Shown: positions 9,111-17,931 of the stretch, in pieces
Layout of the letters: every line of letters begins with the position of its first letter
Numbering within the stretch: the stretch's first letter is position 1
Origin: Massilia sp. YIM B02443
Lineage (GTDB): Bacteria; Pseudomonadota; Gammaproteobacteria; Burkholderiales; Burkholderiaceae_D
Assembly: GCF_030411955.1 (NCBI RefSeq)
Contig: NZ_JASNRA010000011.1
Location: 1-64,000 of the forward strand
Length of the DNA stretch: 64,000 nt
Direction of reading: 5' to 3'
The notes under the pieces: generated by a model
The model's database searches: none
What the model was told of the DNA's origin: nothing
What the model saw: the letters and a program-made list of their open reading frames with translations, nothing else
Position numbers and translations under genes: made by a program

Positions 9111-9836
9111 TCAGCGCTCGCAGCTGTCGAACGAGGTATCGAGCCAACCGTCCGGCTGGCACTGCCCTGCCACCAGCGCGGCGATCCGTGCGGCACGGCG
9201 TGCATGTTCGACAGGCGCCTTTGAAGGGTGATATTGGTTGGGCGCCTTGATCATCGCCACCAACCCAATGAATTCCTGTTCGTTCAACTGCGCCAGCGGC
9301 TTGTCCACGTAGCGTAGCGCGGCATCGGGCAAGCCCTGTACCTGCGCGCCGTCGTGCGTGCCCATGTAGACCGAGCCGGCATACAGCGCCAGCTGCTGCG
9401 CCTTGGATAGCTTCGCATCCACGACCAGCGCCATCACGTCGCGCCCGAGATCGATCCGTTTGCAGCAGTTGAACACGACGCGATACAGCGACTGCAACGC
9501 GCCGGCCGCGCCATCCAACCGCTCGCCATACAGGAACAGGTCGCGTGCCAGCGCCGACGAGATGGTGGCCAGGCCCTGCCCCTTTGCCACGCTCAGGCCG
9601 GAGTGGGTGAGGAAGTTGGGATCCTCCACCCGCAACAGGATCGCCGTCTGACGCTCCGTCAGCAGCGTCCTGCTCTCGGCCGATACCTGCTTCAGTAGCG
9701 CATCCGCATTCAGCCAGGCCCAGCTTGCGGCAGTCAAGAGATACGCCGCGAGCAGCAACGGCAACCACAGCGCCCGCCGCAGCCACACGGCCATGCGCGA
9801 CATCGCCGATGGCCGTGTGCCGAACAGGCGCCGCAT
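9111..9836 (-). CDS. Atypical GT51 (biosynthetic transglycosylase-like) membrane protein
   Basis: A protein of 241 residues with one N-terminal membrane span (about 20-42). The rest resembles the glycosyltransferase 51 domain of MtgA and class A penicillin-binding proteins. Motif 1 is kept as EDPNFLTHSG with Glu71. Motif 2 is weakened (GQGLATISSALARDLF instead of the usual GxSTITQQ pattern). The RKxxE motif carrying the second catalytic Glu reads RDVMA at 132-136, so that Glu appears to be missing. KLSKAQQLALYAGSVYMG matches motif 4. It may be a low-activity or non-catalytic relative. It follows the M14 peptidase gene by six bases. Confidence 0.72.
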   Translation of the reverse strand: MRRLFGTRPSAMSRMAVWLRRALWLPLLLAAYLLTAASWAWLNADALLKQVSAESRTLLTERQTAILLRVEDPNFLTHSGLSVAKGQGLATISSALARDLFLYGERLDGAAGALQSLYRVVFNCCKRIDLGRDVMALVVDAKLSKAQQLALYAGSVYMGTHDGAQVQGLPDAALRYVDKPLAQLNEQEFIGLVAMIKAPNQYHPSKAPVEHARRAARIAALVAGQCQPDGWLDTSFDSCER

Positions 9837-9842
9837 GGCGTG

Positions 9843-11603
9843 TTACAGCGCCACGTCGGTGCGCAGCACCGGATACAGGTTCAGGCGCTCGTCAAAGGAC
9901 GAATGGCGCTTGGCGAAGAACGCCAGGCGCGCCTGCGGGTTCCTGGCGAACGCCGGATCCGTATCCAGCAGGCGCTGGAATTCGGCGGCCACCGCCGGGT
10001 CGCTGGCGAGCTGCTCGCGCGCCACGTCTTCGGCCACATAGTCTTCCATGTATTCCTTGCGCTCGAAGGCAGTGTTGAACATGCCCCAGGCGACCAGCGC
10101 GTCCGGCGCCTGCGGCTCGAACATCGCCACCACCAGGCGCGCCTTCGGCTGCGCGATCGGCACGAACAGGGCGCCGGCCGCGACCTTGCGCGGTTCGGCT
10201 TTCCACTTGCCTTCCAGCGTCAAACGCTGGTGGCCTTCGAGCGTACCGGCGCCGAAGGTGGCCTTGTCGGCGCGGAAGGTCTGGGCATCAAGACGCTCGA
10301 CTGCCTTGTCCAGCTTGCGGAACGCCACGCCGTGCTGGCGCAGCTTCTCGCCGACGATCGCGGCATACGCGGCCGGCACAATGTAGCCGGCGCGCGGCGC
10401 CTTGACTTCCAGGTCGGCCACGACTTCTTCGCGCAGCGGCACGTGCCACACCTGCGGCCTGGATTCGTCGTAGCGCGTCATCAGGGCGCCCGAGATCTCG
10501 GACGGCTTGCGGGTGTAGGCATAGCCGTTGAAGTCGACCATCTGGGTTTTGTCGGTGGTGCGGTAGGTCAGCGCCACCGGCTTGTCGCCCAGCCTGGCGG
10601 CGCGGGCGTCGGCCGCGTAAGCGGCCTGTTGCCATTGTTTGCCATGCTTGGCCACCTGGTCCAGCACCGAAACCACGGTGTTGCGGGTGATGCGCACGCG
10701 CACCGGGTACTCTTTCCACGAGTGGGTTTCGACCAGCATCGCCATGCGATTGCGCAGCTGGAAGTAGCCGGTCGAGAAGCGCGGGTCGGACACGCTGTCC
10801 ATGAAGCCGGACATCGGGTCGTCCTGCTTGACGAACGACATGTAGTAGGACTGCGGCGTCGAGCCCTCCTTCGCGATGTCCTTGATGACGTTGGTGCGGA
10901 GCAGCAGGCCGGCCTTGCGCAGGTCGGCGTCGCCCGAATACACCGGCTCGACCTGGATCGAGATGTCGTGCTGGAACTTGGCGCCGTTGGTGGCGTGCAG
11001 GTCGACGTAGGTCAGCGGATCCCAGGCGTTGACCAGGCCCAGCATGGCCTGCATCTCGGGCGCGTCGGCCTTCAGATAGTCGCGGTTGAGGTTGAAGTTC
11101 TGGGCGGTGGTGCGCCAGCCCATTTCGACCGGGCCGCGCTGGTTGGGGCGGTTCCACTTGCCGAAGCGCTCGTGGCCGTCGACGTTGAACACCGGGACGA
11201 AGATGAACACCTGCTTGTCGAGCGCGCCCTTGGCGGCGCTGCCTTCCAGCACTTGACGCAGGGCCAGGAAGCCGGCGTCCTTGCCGTCGATTTCACCGGC
11301 GTGGATGCCGCCCTGGATCAGGGTGACCGGCAGGCCCTGCTTGCGTGCTTCTTCAGGCGTGAAGGCATTGGTGTTGCTGGCGATGAGGGCCTTCATCGGA
11401 CGACCTTCGGGGGTGGTGCCGAAGTCGATGCAGCGGATCTGTTTCGGGTAGGCCTGCTGGAAAGCGTCGCACAGGGCGATCACCTCATCGTAGCGGCCGG
11501 TGGCCTCGAAGCCGGAACGTTCGGAGACGGTGGTCAGGTTCGGGGCGGCGTGGGACAGGGGGACAGCCGACAGCAGGGCCAGCAGTAATGCAGAACGGAT
11601 CAT
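9843..11603 (-). CDS. M14-family zinc carboxypeptidase, secreted
   Basis: A protein of 586 residues with a signal peptide (MIRSALLLALLSAVPLSHA). The M14 zinc motif HAGE with His101 and Glu104, the FVPVFNVDGHER segment and the NLNRDY segment place it among large bacterial M14 metallopeptidases that trim peptides or murein-derived material in the periplasm. About 250 residues after the catalytic domain have no recognised fold. The preceding 94 bases on the coding strand, back to the S41 lipoprotein gene, probably hold its promoter. The substrate is unknown. Confidence 0.85.
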   Translation of the reverse strand: MIRSALLLALLSAVPLSHAAPNLTTVSERSGFEATGRYDEVIALCDAFQQAYPKQIRCIDFGTTPEGRPMKALIASNTNAFTPEEARKQGLPVTLIQGGIHAGEIDGKDAGFLALRQVLEGSAAKGALDKQVFIFVPVFNVDGHERFGKWNRPNQRGPVEMGWRTTAQNFNLNRDYLKADAPEMQAMLGLVNAWDPLTYVDLHATNGAKFQHDISIQVEPVYSGDADLRKAGLLLRTNVIKDIAKEGSTPQSYYMSFVKQDDPMSGFMDSVSDPRFSTGYFQLRNRMAMLVETHSWKEYPVRVRITRNTVVSVLDQVAKHGKQWQQAAYAADARAARLGDKPVALTYRTTDKTQMVDFNGYAYTRKPSEISGALMTRYDESRPQVWHVPLREEVVADLEVKAPRAGYIVPAAYAAIVGEKLRQHGVAFRKLDKAVERLDAQTFRADKATFGAGTLEGHQRLTLEGKWKAEPRKVAAGALFVPIAQPKARLVVAMFEPQAPDALVAWGMFNTAFERKEYMEDYVAEDVAREQLASDPAVAAEFQRLLDTDPAFARNPQARLAFFAKRHSSFDERLNLYPVLRTDVAL

Positions 11604-11697
11604 TGATGAAACTCCGGCAATTGATGAGGTGACAAAAGCTGGAGATTATAGACCTGTTCGTGCGGCAATTATCGGTGCATTGCCGCCGGCCATTCGC

Positions 11698-13257
11698 TCA
11701 ATTGCGCGTGCGGATCGCAATCTCCTTCACCTCCGGCCTGACGATCTGCATCGGCACCATGCGCGCGCGGCCCGTCGAGGTCGGGCAGGCATTGGTGCTG
11801 CGGTAGGCCAGCGCCGCCGCCAGCAAGCCTTCGGCCGGGTCGCCCACCGCACGCGACAGATCGTCGCTCACGGTGCAGGTCGGCGCGAAGCCGTCGGCGA
11901 AGTCACCGAAGCCTTTATGGTTGACGCCCTTGAACTCGATCGAGAAATAGGTGGTGCCGCAGTTGGGTACCGGAGTGAAGCCGTATGGCTTGCCGCAGGT
12001 AGCGCCGCCGATCTGGATCACCTCGACGTCGGCGCCGCGCAGGCCGTTGATGATGGCTTCGCTGGCCGAGCAGGTGCCCTGCGTGCTGAGCACGGTCACC
12101 CGCTTCAGGCCCAGCGTCGGCAGCGGCGTGCCGGCGCGTACTGGATTGGGCGAGTCGAAACCGTAGGCGGTCGCGCGGAACGGGATCGGGTCCTCGGCCG
12201 GCCTCTTGTTGTTGACCTGGGCGCGCTCGAACACCTTGCCGGCCGTGTTGGCGGGGCCGGCGATCATGTAGGCCAGTTCGCTGGCGACGTACAGCAGGCC
12301 GCCGCCGTTGTAGCGCACGTCGAGCACCAGGTCGCTCACGCCGGCGTCGCGCAACGTGGTGATGGCGTCGATCAGCTGCTTTTCGGATACCGCGTTGTGG
12401 GTGTCGAAGGTCAGGTAGCCGACCTTGCCGCTCGGCGTATCGATCACTTTCACGTTCTTGACCGGCGCCACGCGCACTTCCGATGCGGTCATGCTGACCT
12501 CGTAGGGTACGCCGCTACGCTGCAGCATGAAGCGGTGCGTGCTGCCGGCGGCGTCGGGGAACAGGCCGGCGTTGATACGCGTCACCGACGCCGCATCGCT
12601 GGCATTGACGAAGTCGACGCCGTCGACCTGCGCCAGCATGTCGCCGCGCAGCAGGCCGGCCGCGGCGGCGGGCGAACCCGGCTCGACGGCGGTGATCAGC
12701 CAGGTGCGCGGCGCGGTAGCGCTGGCGTTGCGTGTCCAGGTGATACCGTAGCCGAGGTCGATGCCTTCGTTCTGCATCGCGTCCCACTCGGCGCTGGGGT
12801 AGGTGAAATGGTATTCGTCCCGCGCGCGGCCGGACGGGGTGATGGCCGGCGTCTTGAGCACGTTGAAATAGGTCACCGGATCGCTGAAATCGGCCATGCG
12901 GAAAGTGTTCGGCACTTCGTCGTACCAGAGATAGCTTTCGTTGGTCCAGGCGCGCAGGAATTTCAGTTCGTCGAGCAGCGTGCCTTGACGGTCCGGGAAG
13001 GCGCGGCCGCTACTGTCGACGCCGGTGCGCGGCTTGGCGCACAGGTTGGCGTAGCTGGCTGAGTTCGACAGCAGGTTCGGGTTCAGGTCTTCCGGCGTGG
13101 CCTGCGATGAGACAGGTGCCGGTGTAGTCGGCTGCTGTGCGGCCGGCGGTCGGGCGCCGATGCCGGGCGACCCGCCACCGCCGCCGCAACCGGCGAGAAC
13201 GAGCAGCGCGGCCAAGGCGCTGAAGGACTGGCGAAAGGGGCGAAATGGCGAGCTCAT
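11698..13257 (-). CDS. S41-family peptidase, lipoprotein
   Basis: A protein of 519 residues from the ATG at 13257, chosen because it gives a lipoprotein signal: a hydrophobic run ending LVLAGC with lipidated Cys24, then a Gly-rich linker. A PDZ-like region (about 200-285, AAGLLRGDMLAQVDGV) precedes the S41 tail-specific protease domain. The Ser in TQGTCSASEAIINGL is the likely nucleophile. It should be attached to a membrane on the periplasmic side. It belongs to the 'S41 family peptidase' lipoproteins, not to the CtpA/Prc type found at 59926. Confidence 0.84.
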   Translation of the reverse strand: MSSPFRPFRQSFSALAALLVLAGCGGGGGSPGIGARPPAAQQPTTPAPVSSQATPEDLNPNLLSNSASYANLCAKPRTGVDSSGRAFPDRQGTLLDELKFLRAWTNESYLWYDEVPNTFRMADFSDPVTYFNVLKTPAITPSGRARDEYHFTYPSAEWDAMQNEGIDLGYGITWTRNASATAPRTWLITAVEPGSPAAAAGLLRGDMLAQVDGVDFVNASDAASVTRINAGLFPDAAGSTHRFMLQRSGVPYEVSMTASEVRVAPVKNVKVIDTPSGKVGYLTFDTHNAVSEKQLIDAITTLRDAGVSDLVLDVRYNGGGLLYVASELAYMIAGPANTAGKVFERAQVNNKRPAEDPIPFRATAYGFDSPNPVRAGTPLPTLGLKRVTVLSTQGTCSASEAIINGLRGADVEVIQIGGATCGKPYGFTPVPNCGTTYFSIEFKGVNHKGFGDFADGFAPTCTVSDDLSRAVGDPAEGLLAAALAYRSTNACPTSTGRARMVPMQIVRPEVKEIAIRTRN

Positions 13258-13411
13258 CCGACCAATTATAGAGGCGGAATAGCGGCCGAAGAACAACCGA
13301 ATGTCACGACTGCGGCTAGATCACAACGAAGATTATTGCGATGACAAGAACGCGTGGACGGCTATGCCGTTAACGCGTTCAAGCCACGCCGAAAGAACGA
13401 TGACGCGTTCT

Positions 13412-16400
13412 TTACGCCGCGCGTGGCGCCGCCCCGGCCGGCGCATGGAACGCCGCCACCAATCCCGCTTCCTTCTCCTTGGCCGCCTTCAGGTGGCGCG
13501 CCTTGACGTGCCCGTAGCCGCGGATCTCTTCCGGAATGCTGGCGATCGCCACCGCCTGCGCCAGATTGTCCGCCGTCAGCTTCGGCAACAGCGCCGCCAC
13601 CGTCTCGCGGTATTGCCCGATCAGGGCACGCTCGGTGCGGCGCTCGGCGGTGTAGCCGAACACATCGAACGCCGTGCCGCGCAGCCCCTTGAACCTGGCC
13701 AGCATGCCGAACGCGCTCATCATCCACGGACCGTATTCGCGCTTGATCGCGTGACCCTGCTTGTCGTGCTTGGCCATCAGCGGCGGCGCCAGGTGGAACT
13801 TGATCGAGATGTCGCCTTCGAACATGCCGGCGATCTTGTCGCGGAAGGCCGGATCGGTGTGCAGGCGTGCGACTTCATACTCGTCCTTGTACGCCATCAG
13901 CTTGTAGAAGTAGCGCGCCACCGCTTCGGACAGGCGCGTGCCCTTGCCCAGCCTGGCTTCCTCGGCGCGCACGCTGTCGACAAAACCCTTGTACTGCACG
14001 GCATAGGCGGCGTTCTGGTAAGCGGTGAGCAGCTCGACGCGGCGGTTGACGATCTCGTCCAGCGTCTGGGTGCGCTTGAACTCGATCACCTTGGCCGGCG
14101 CCGCGACCTTGGTCACCGCGGCCAGGTCGTGCGCGGCCGAGCGGCCCCAGTTGAAGGCGGCCTTGTTGAACGCGACCGACACGCCATTGAGTTCGATCGC
14201 CTTCATCAACGACGCTTCGTGCAGCGGTACGTGGCCCTTCTGGAAGGCGTAGCCGAGCATGAACATATTGGTAGCGATGGCGTCGCCCATCAGCGCGGTG
14301 GCGATTTTCCCGGCGTCGACGAAATCGACGTTATCGGCGCCGCAGGCTTGCAGGATGGCGCCGCGCGAACCTTCGGCCGGGAACTGCCAGTCCGGGTTCT
14401 TCACGAACGCGGCGGTGGTGGCGCCGGTGGCGTTGACTGCGGCCCAGGTGCGGCCCTCGCCCATGCGCGACAGCGCGTCGCGGCTGGCGGTGACGATCTG
14501 GTCGCAGCCGATCACGAGATCCGCGCTGCCGGTGCCGACGCGGGTCGAATGCAGGTCGGCCTGGTGCTCGGCCAGGCGAACGTGCGACATCACCGGACCG
14601 CCCTTCTGGGCCAGGCCGCTCTGGTCGAGCACGACGGCGCCCTTGCCTTCCACGTGGGCAGCAACGGCCAGGATCTGGCCCACGGTCACCACACCGGTGC
14701 CGCCGACGCCGGCGACCAGGATGCCGAACGGGGTCTCGACCGACGGAATGCGTGGCTCAGGCAGCACTGGTGGCGCCGCTTCGGCCGTGGCCGCCTTCTT
14801 CGGCTTCTTCAGTGCGCCGCCTTCGACCGTGACGAAGCTCGGGCAGAAGCCCGACACGCACGAGAAGTCCTTGTTGCACGAGGACTGGTTGATCTGGCGC
14901 TTGCGGCCCAGTTCGGTTTCCAGCGGTTCGACCGAGAGGCAGTTCGACTGCACGGAACAGTCGCCGCAGCCTTCGCACACGGCTTCGTTGATCACGGCGC
15001 GCTTGGCCGGGTCGGGGAATTCGCCCTTTTTGCGGCGGCGACGTTTTTCCGAAGCACAGGTCTGGTCGTAGATCACGGCCGACACGCCCGGCATCTCGCG
15101 CAGCTCGCGCTGCACGTCCATCAGTTCGGAACGGTGGCGCACCGTGGTGCCCGGCGCCCAGTTGTAGTCGCTTGGGTATTTGTCCGGCTCATCGGTGACG
15201 ACGATGATCGGCTTGACGCCCTCGGCCGCGATCTGGCGGCTGATCATGCCCGGGTCGAGCGGACCGTCGACGTTCTGGCCGCCGGTCATCGCCACCGCGT
15301 CGTTGTACAGGATTTTATAGGTGATATTGACCTTGGCCGCGACCGAGGCGCGGATCGCCAGCGCGCCCGAGTGGAAGTAGGTGCCGTCGCCCAGGTTGAC
15401 GAACACGTGCTTTTCATTCGTGAACGGCGCCTGGCCGATCCAGGTCGTCCCTTCCGCTCCCATGTGAGTAAAGGTCGAGGTCTCGCGGTCCATCCACAAC
15501 ACCATGTAGTGGCAGCCGATGCCGGCCATGGCGCGCGAGCCTTCCGGCACCTTGGTCGAGCTGTTGTGCGGGCAGCCGGAGCAGAAGTACGGGATGCGAT
15601 CCGTTTCCGGGTTCGGCTTGGCCGGGATGCTCTTCAGCACCAGTTCCTTGGCTTCGAGGAAGGCGATGCGTTCGCGCACCCGTTCGGCCACCGGATGGCC
15701 GGCGCAGTAGTGCGAGATGCGCGAGGCAATGGCGCGCGCAATCTGCGCCGGGTTCAGCTCATAGGTCGCCGGCAGCAGCCAGTCGCCGTGGCCCATGCGG
15801 TCCTTGTTGCTCCACTCGCCGGTGTCGTCGAATTTGCCGACCACGCGCGGGCGCTGGCCGTCCGGCAGGTTGTACAGCGCTTCCTTGAGCGCGTATTCCA
15901 TCACCTGGCGCTTTTCTTCCACCACCAGGATCTCGTCCAGGCCGCGGGCAAATTCGTGCACGCCTTCGGATTCGAGCGGCCAGGTCATGCCGACCTTGTA
16001 AAGGCGCAGGCCGATGTCGCGCGCGGCCTGCTCGTCGATGCCGAGGTCGGCCAGCGCCTGGCGCGTGTCGACATAGCTCTTGCCGGCGGTGATGATGCCG
16101 ATCTTCGGCGTCGGGCTGTCCCAGATGATGCGGTTCAGTTTGTTGGCGCGGGCATAGGCCAGCGCCGCATACCACTTGAAGTTGCTCATCCGCACTTCTT
16201 GATCCAGCACGGCGTCCGGCCAGCGGATATTCAGGCCGCCCTGCGGCACTTCGAAGTCGGTCGGGGTGACGATCTGCACCCGGTTCGGATCGAGGTCGAC
16301 CACGGCGCCGGATTCGATGATGTCGGTGACGCACTTCATCGACACCCACAGGCCGGTGTAGCGGCTCATGGCCCAGGCGTGCAGGCCATAGTCGAGGTAT

Positions 16401-16966
16401 TCCTGCACCGAGGACGGGTACAGCACCGGGATGCCGCAGTGGGTCAGGATATGGTCGGACTGGTGCGCGGTGGACGAGGATTTGGCCGCGTGGTCGTCGC
16501 CGGCCAGCACCAGCACGCCGCCGTGCTTCGACGAGCCGGCGTTGTTGCCGTGCTTGAACACGTCGCCGCAGCGGTCCACGCCCGGGCCCTTGCCGTACCA
16601 CATGGCGAACACGCCGTCGTACTTGGCGTCCGGATACAGGTTGGTTTGCTGGGTGCCCCAGACCGAGGTCGCGGCCAGGTCTTCGTTCATGCCGGGGTGG
16701 AACTTGACGTGGTGCTCTTCGAGATACTTCTTGGCCTTCATCGCGGTCTGGTCGACCGAGGTGACCGGCGAGCCGCGGTAGCCGGTGATGAAGCCGGCGG
16801 TGTTCAGGCCGGCCTTCAGGTCGCGCTCGCGCTGCAGCATCGGCAGGCGGATCAGGGCCTGGGTGCCGGTCATGAAGGCGCGGCCGCGCTCCAGCGTCCA
16901 TTTGTCATCCAAAGAAATGGCGTGCTCGGGCAGCGCGAGCTGGGCACGGTCCAGGGGTGCGTTCAT
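13412..16966 (-). CDS. Indolepyruvate ferredoxin oxidoreductase family protein (fused subunits)
   Basis: A protein of 1184 residues from the ATG at 16966, which has GGAGA nine bases upstream; this length fits the fused family. It should oxidatively decarboxylate aryl or branched 2-oxoacids to acyl-CoA, reducing ferredoxin. In order there is an N-terminal pyrimidine-binding alpha-like region, a TPP-binding region (GIGCHYMVLWMDRE and the GDGTYFHSG metal motif), a cysteine-rich Fe-S segment (CEGCGDCSVQSNC and later CNKDFSC, FCPSF) and a C-terminal gamma-like domain beginning GVGGTGVVTVGQ. It is divergent from an Lrp/AsnC regulator, which suggests amino-acid-responsive control. The exact 2-oxoacid is inferred. 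Confidence 0.9.
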   Translation of the reverse strand: MNAPLDRAQLALPEHAISLDDKWTLERGRAFMTGTQALIRLPMLQRERDLKAGLNTAGFITGYRGSPVTSVDQTAMKAKKYLEEHHVKFHPGMNEDLAATSVWGTQQTNLYPDAKYDGVFAMWYGKGPGVDRCGDVFKHGNNAGSSKHGGVLVLAGDDHAAKSSSTAHQSDHILTHCGIPVLYPSSVQEYLDYGLHAWAMSRYTGLWVSMKCVTDIIESGAVVDLDPNRVQIVTPTDFEVPQGGLNIRWPDAVLDQEVRMSNFKWYAALAYARANKLNRIIWDSPTPKIGIITAGKSYVDTRQALADLGIDEQAARDIGLRLYKVGMTWPLESEGVHEFARGLDEILVVEEKRQVMEYALKEALYNLPDGQRPRVVGKFDDTGEWSNKDRMGHGDWLLPATYELNPAQIARAIASRISHYCAGHPVAERVRERIAFLEAKELVLKSIPAKPNPETDRIPYFCSGCPHNSSTKVPEGSRAMAGIGCHYMVLWMDRETSTFTHMGAEGTTWIGQAPFTNEKHVFVNLGDGTYFHSGALAIRASVAAKVNITYKILYNDAVAMTGGQNVDGPLDPGMISRQIAAEGVKPIIVVTDEPDKYPSDYNWAPGTTVRHRSELMDVQRELREMPGVSAVIYDQTCASEKRRRRKKGEFPDPAKRAVINEAVCEGCGDCSVQSNCLSVEPLETELGRKRQINQSSCNKDFSCVSGFCPSFVTVEGGALKKPKKAATAEAAPPVLPEPRIPSVETPFGILVAGVGGTGVVTVGQILAVAAHVEGKGAVVLDQSGLAQKGGPVMSHVRLAEHQADLHSTRVGTGSADLVIGCDQIVTASRDALSRMGEGRTWAAVNATGATTAAFVKNPDWQFPAEGSRGAILQACGADNVDFVDAGKIATALMGDAIATNMFMLGYAFQKGHVPLHEASLMKAIELNGVSVAFNKAAFNWGRSAAHDLAAVTKVAAPAKVIEFKRTQTLDEIVNRRVELLTAYQNAAYAVQYKGFVDSVRAEEARLGKGTRLSEAVARYFYKLMAYKDEYEVARLHTDPAFRDKIAGMFEGDISIKFHLAPPLMAKHDKQGHAIKREYGPWMMSAFGMLARFKGLRGTAFDVFGYTAERRTERALIGQYRETVAALLPKLTADNLAQAVAIASIPEEIRGYGHVKARHLKAAKEKEAGLVAAFHAPAGAAPRAA

Positions 16967-17176
16967 TGCTTGTCTCCAATGTCCTCGTGGCGAAAGGTTG
17001 GGTGCGGTACATTGCCGTTCCCTGTCGATCTGCCATCCTGCGCCGTCGCGCCGCCGGCTTCTGGCGAGCCGATTCTGTGCGCTGACGGCAGGCCTGGTCA
17101 GTCCCCTCCCGTAAGGAACCCAGTATAGTCCTGGGCCTCCAGCATTAAATTCCAATCAATTCCCCCCGCCCGTTGA

Positions 17177-17203
17177 ATTGCGCAATAAAATTGCGGTACG
17201 CAA
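17177..17203 (+). promoter_or_regulatory. Paired palindromes, candidate AsnC/Lrp operator
   Basis: A perfect 10-base palindrome ATTGCGCAAT (17177-17186) is followed by TTGCG-GTA-CGCAA (17191-17203), with centres about 15.5 bases apart. Both carry the same TTGCG core. They end 18 bases before the Lrp/AsnC start codon, in the region shared with the divergent oxidoreductase gene. This position and symmetry suit an autoregulatory Lrp-type site. No binding evidence is available. Confidence 0.6.
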
Positions 17204-17221
17204 GAGCAATCAGAGGTGTGT

Positions 17222-17731
17222 ATGTCAAAAATTGAGCTGGATAAAACCGACCGCAAGATCCTGGAGATCCTGCAGAGTGATGGCCGGCTGTCGAACCAGG
17301 ATGTGGCGGAGCGGGTGAACCTGTCGCCATCGCCCTGCCTGCGCCGCATCAAGCGGCTGGAAGAAGCGGGCGTGATCCGCCAGTACGTGGCGCTGCTCGA
17401 TCCGGACAAGATCGGGCTCGGGCTGCTGGCGTATGTCAACGTACGCCTGGAAAAGCATAGCGAGGTGGCCAGCATCAGCCGCGCGCCGGGCTTGCCGGCG
17501 ACGTCGCCGCGCAACGATTTCGCGGTGTCGGTGGGCACCTGGCCGGAAGTGGTGGCGTGCTATGCGATGACCGGCGAGATGGATTTCCTGCTGCGGGTGC
17601 ACGTGGAAGACATGGACCACTTCTCGCGCTTCATGATGGGCACGCTGCTCAAGCATCCGGCGGTGCTGGATGTGAAGTCGAGCTTTGCGCTGCAGCGGAT
17701 CAAGGAAACGACGGCGATGCCCTTGGTGTGA
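17222..17731 (+). CDS. Lrp/AsnC family transcriptional regulator
   Basis: A protein of 169 residues from the ATG at 17222, preceded by AGAGG. The N-terminal winged helix (DKTDRKILEILQSDGRLSNQ, then the recognition helix PSPCLRRIKRLEEAG) and the C-terminal RAM/ligand-binding domain (about 70-155, with GEMDFLLRV) are both complete. This family binds amino acids and forms octamers on DNA. Divergence from the indolepyruvate oxidoreductase gene makes that gene its most likely target, with a branched or aromatic amino acid as effector. Two palindromes lie just before the gene. Confidence 0.9.
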   Translation: MSKIELDKTDRKILEILQSDGRLSNQDVAERVNLSPSPCLRRIKRLEEAGVIRQYVALLDPDKIGLGLLAYVNVRLEKHSEVASISRAPGLPATSPRNDFAVSVGTWPEVVACYAMTGEMDFLLRVHVEDMDHFSRFMMGTLLKHPAVLDVKSSFALQRIKETTAMPLV

Positions 17732-17777
17732 TGCGATGGCCATGGGCTGCCGCTAACCCGCGTTCCTTGTTTGCCAG

Positions 17778-17892
17778 AAAACCGTCGTTCCCGCGCAGGC
17801 GGGAACCCAAGTTTGCATGCGCACTACTTCAGTTTGATTAAGTGGTACGCGTAAAACTTAGGTTCCCGCCTGCGCGGGAACGACGGTTTTTG
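17778..17892. repeat. REP-like inverted repeat pair
   Basis: Two ~36-base arms in opposite orientation (17778-17813 and 17853-17890) match with about one mismatch. Each arm holds its own small palindrome, TTCCCGC-GCAG-GCGGGAA, flanked by CCGTCG. The pair encloses a 39-base AT-richer spacer. This is the layout of REP/BIME elements dispersed in intergenic DNA. It lies between the convergent ends of the AsnC and GNAT genes and could fold into a transcription-stopping hairpin. No RAYT transposase gene is in the window. Confidence 0.75.
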
Positions 17893-17931
17893 GGTTAACA
17901 AAGGGAAGTTCAGGTTCACGATGGATGCGCA

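Noticed and set aside
13412..16966. Two separate genes (iorA and iorB)
   Set aside because: The frame is unbroken from the TPP domains to the gamma-like domain, with no internal start or gap, and the total length matches the fused family.
13301..17128. A 1275-codon open frame opposite the indolepyruvate oxidoreductase gene
   Set aside because: Same composition effect. The opposite strand carries a complete, motif-rich enzyme over the same interval.
17778..17892. Insertion sequence or transposon ends
   Set aside because: Only 39 bases lie between the arms, with no transposase gene and no target duplication visible. A REP-type element fits better.
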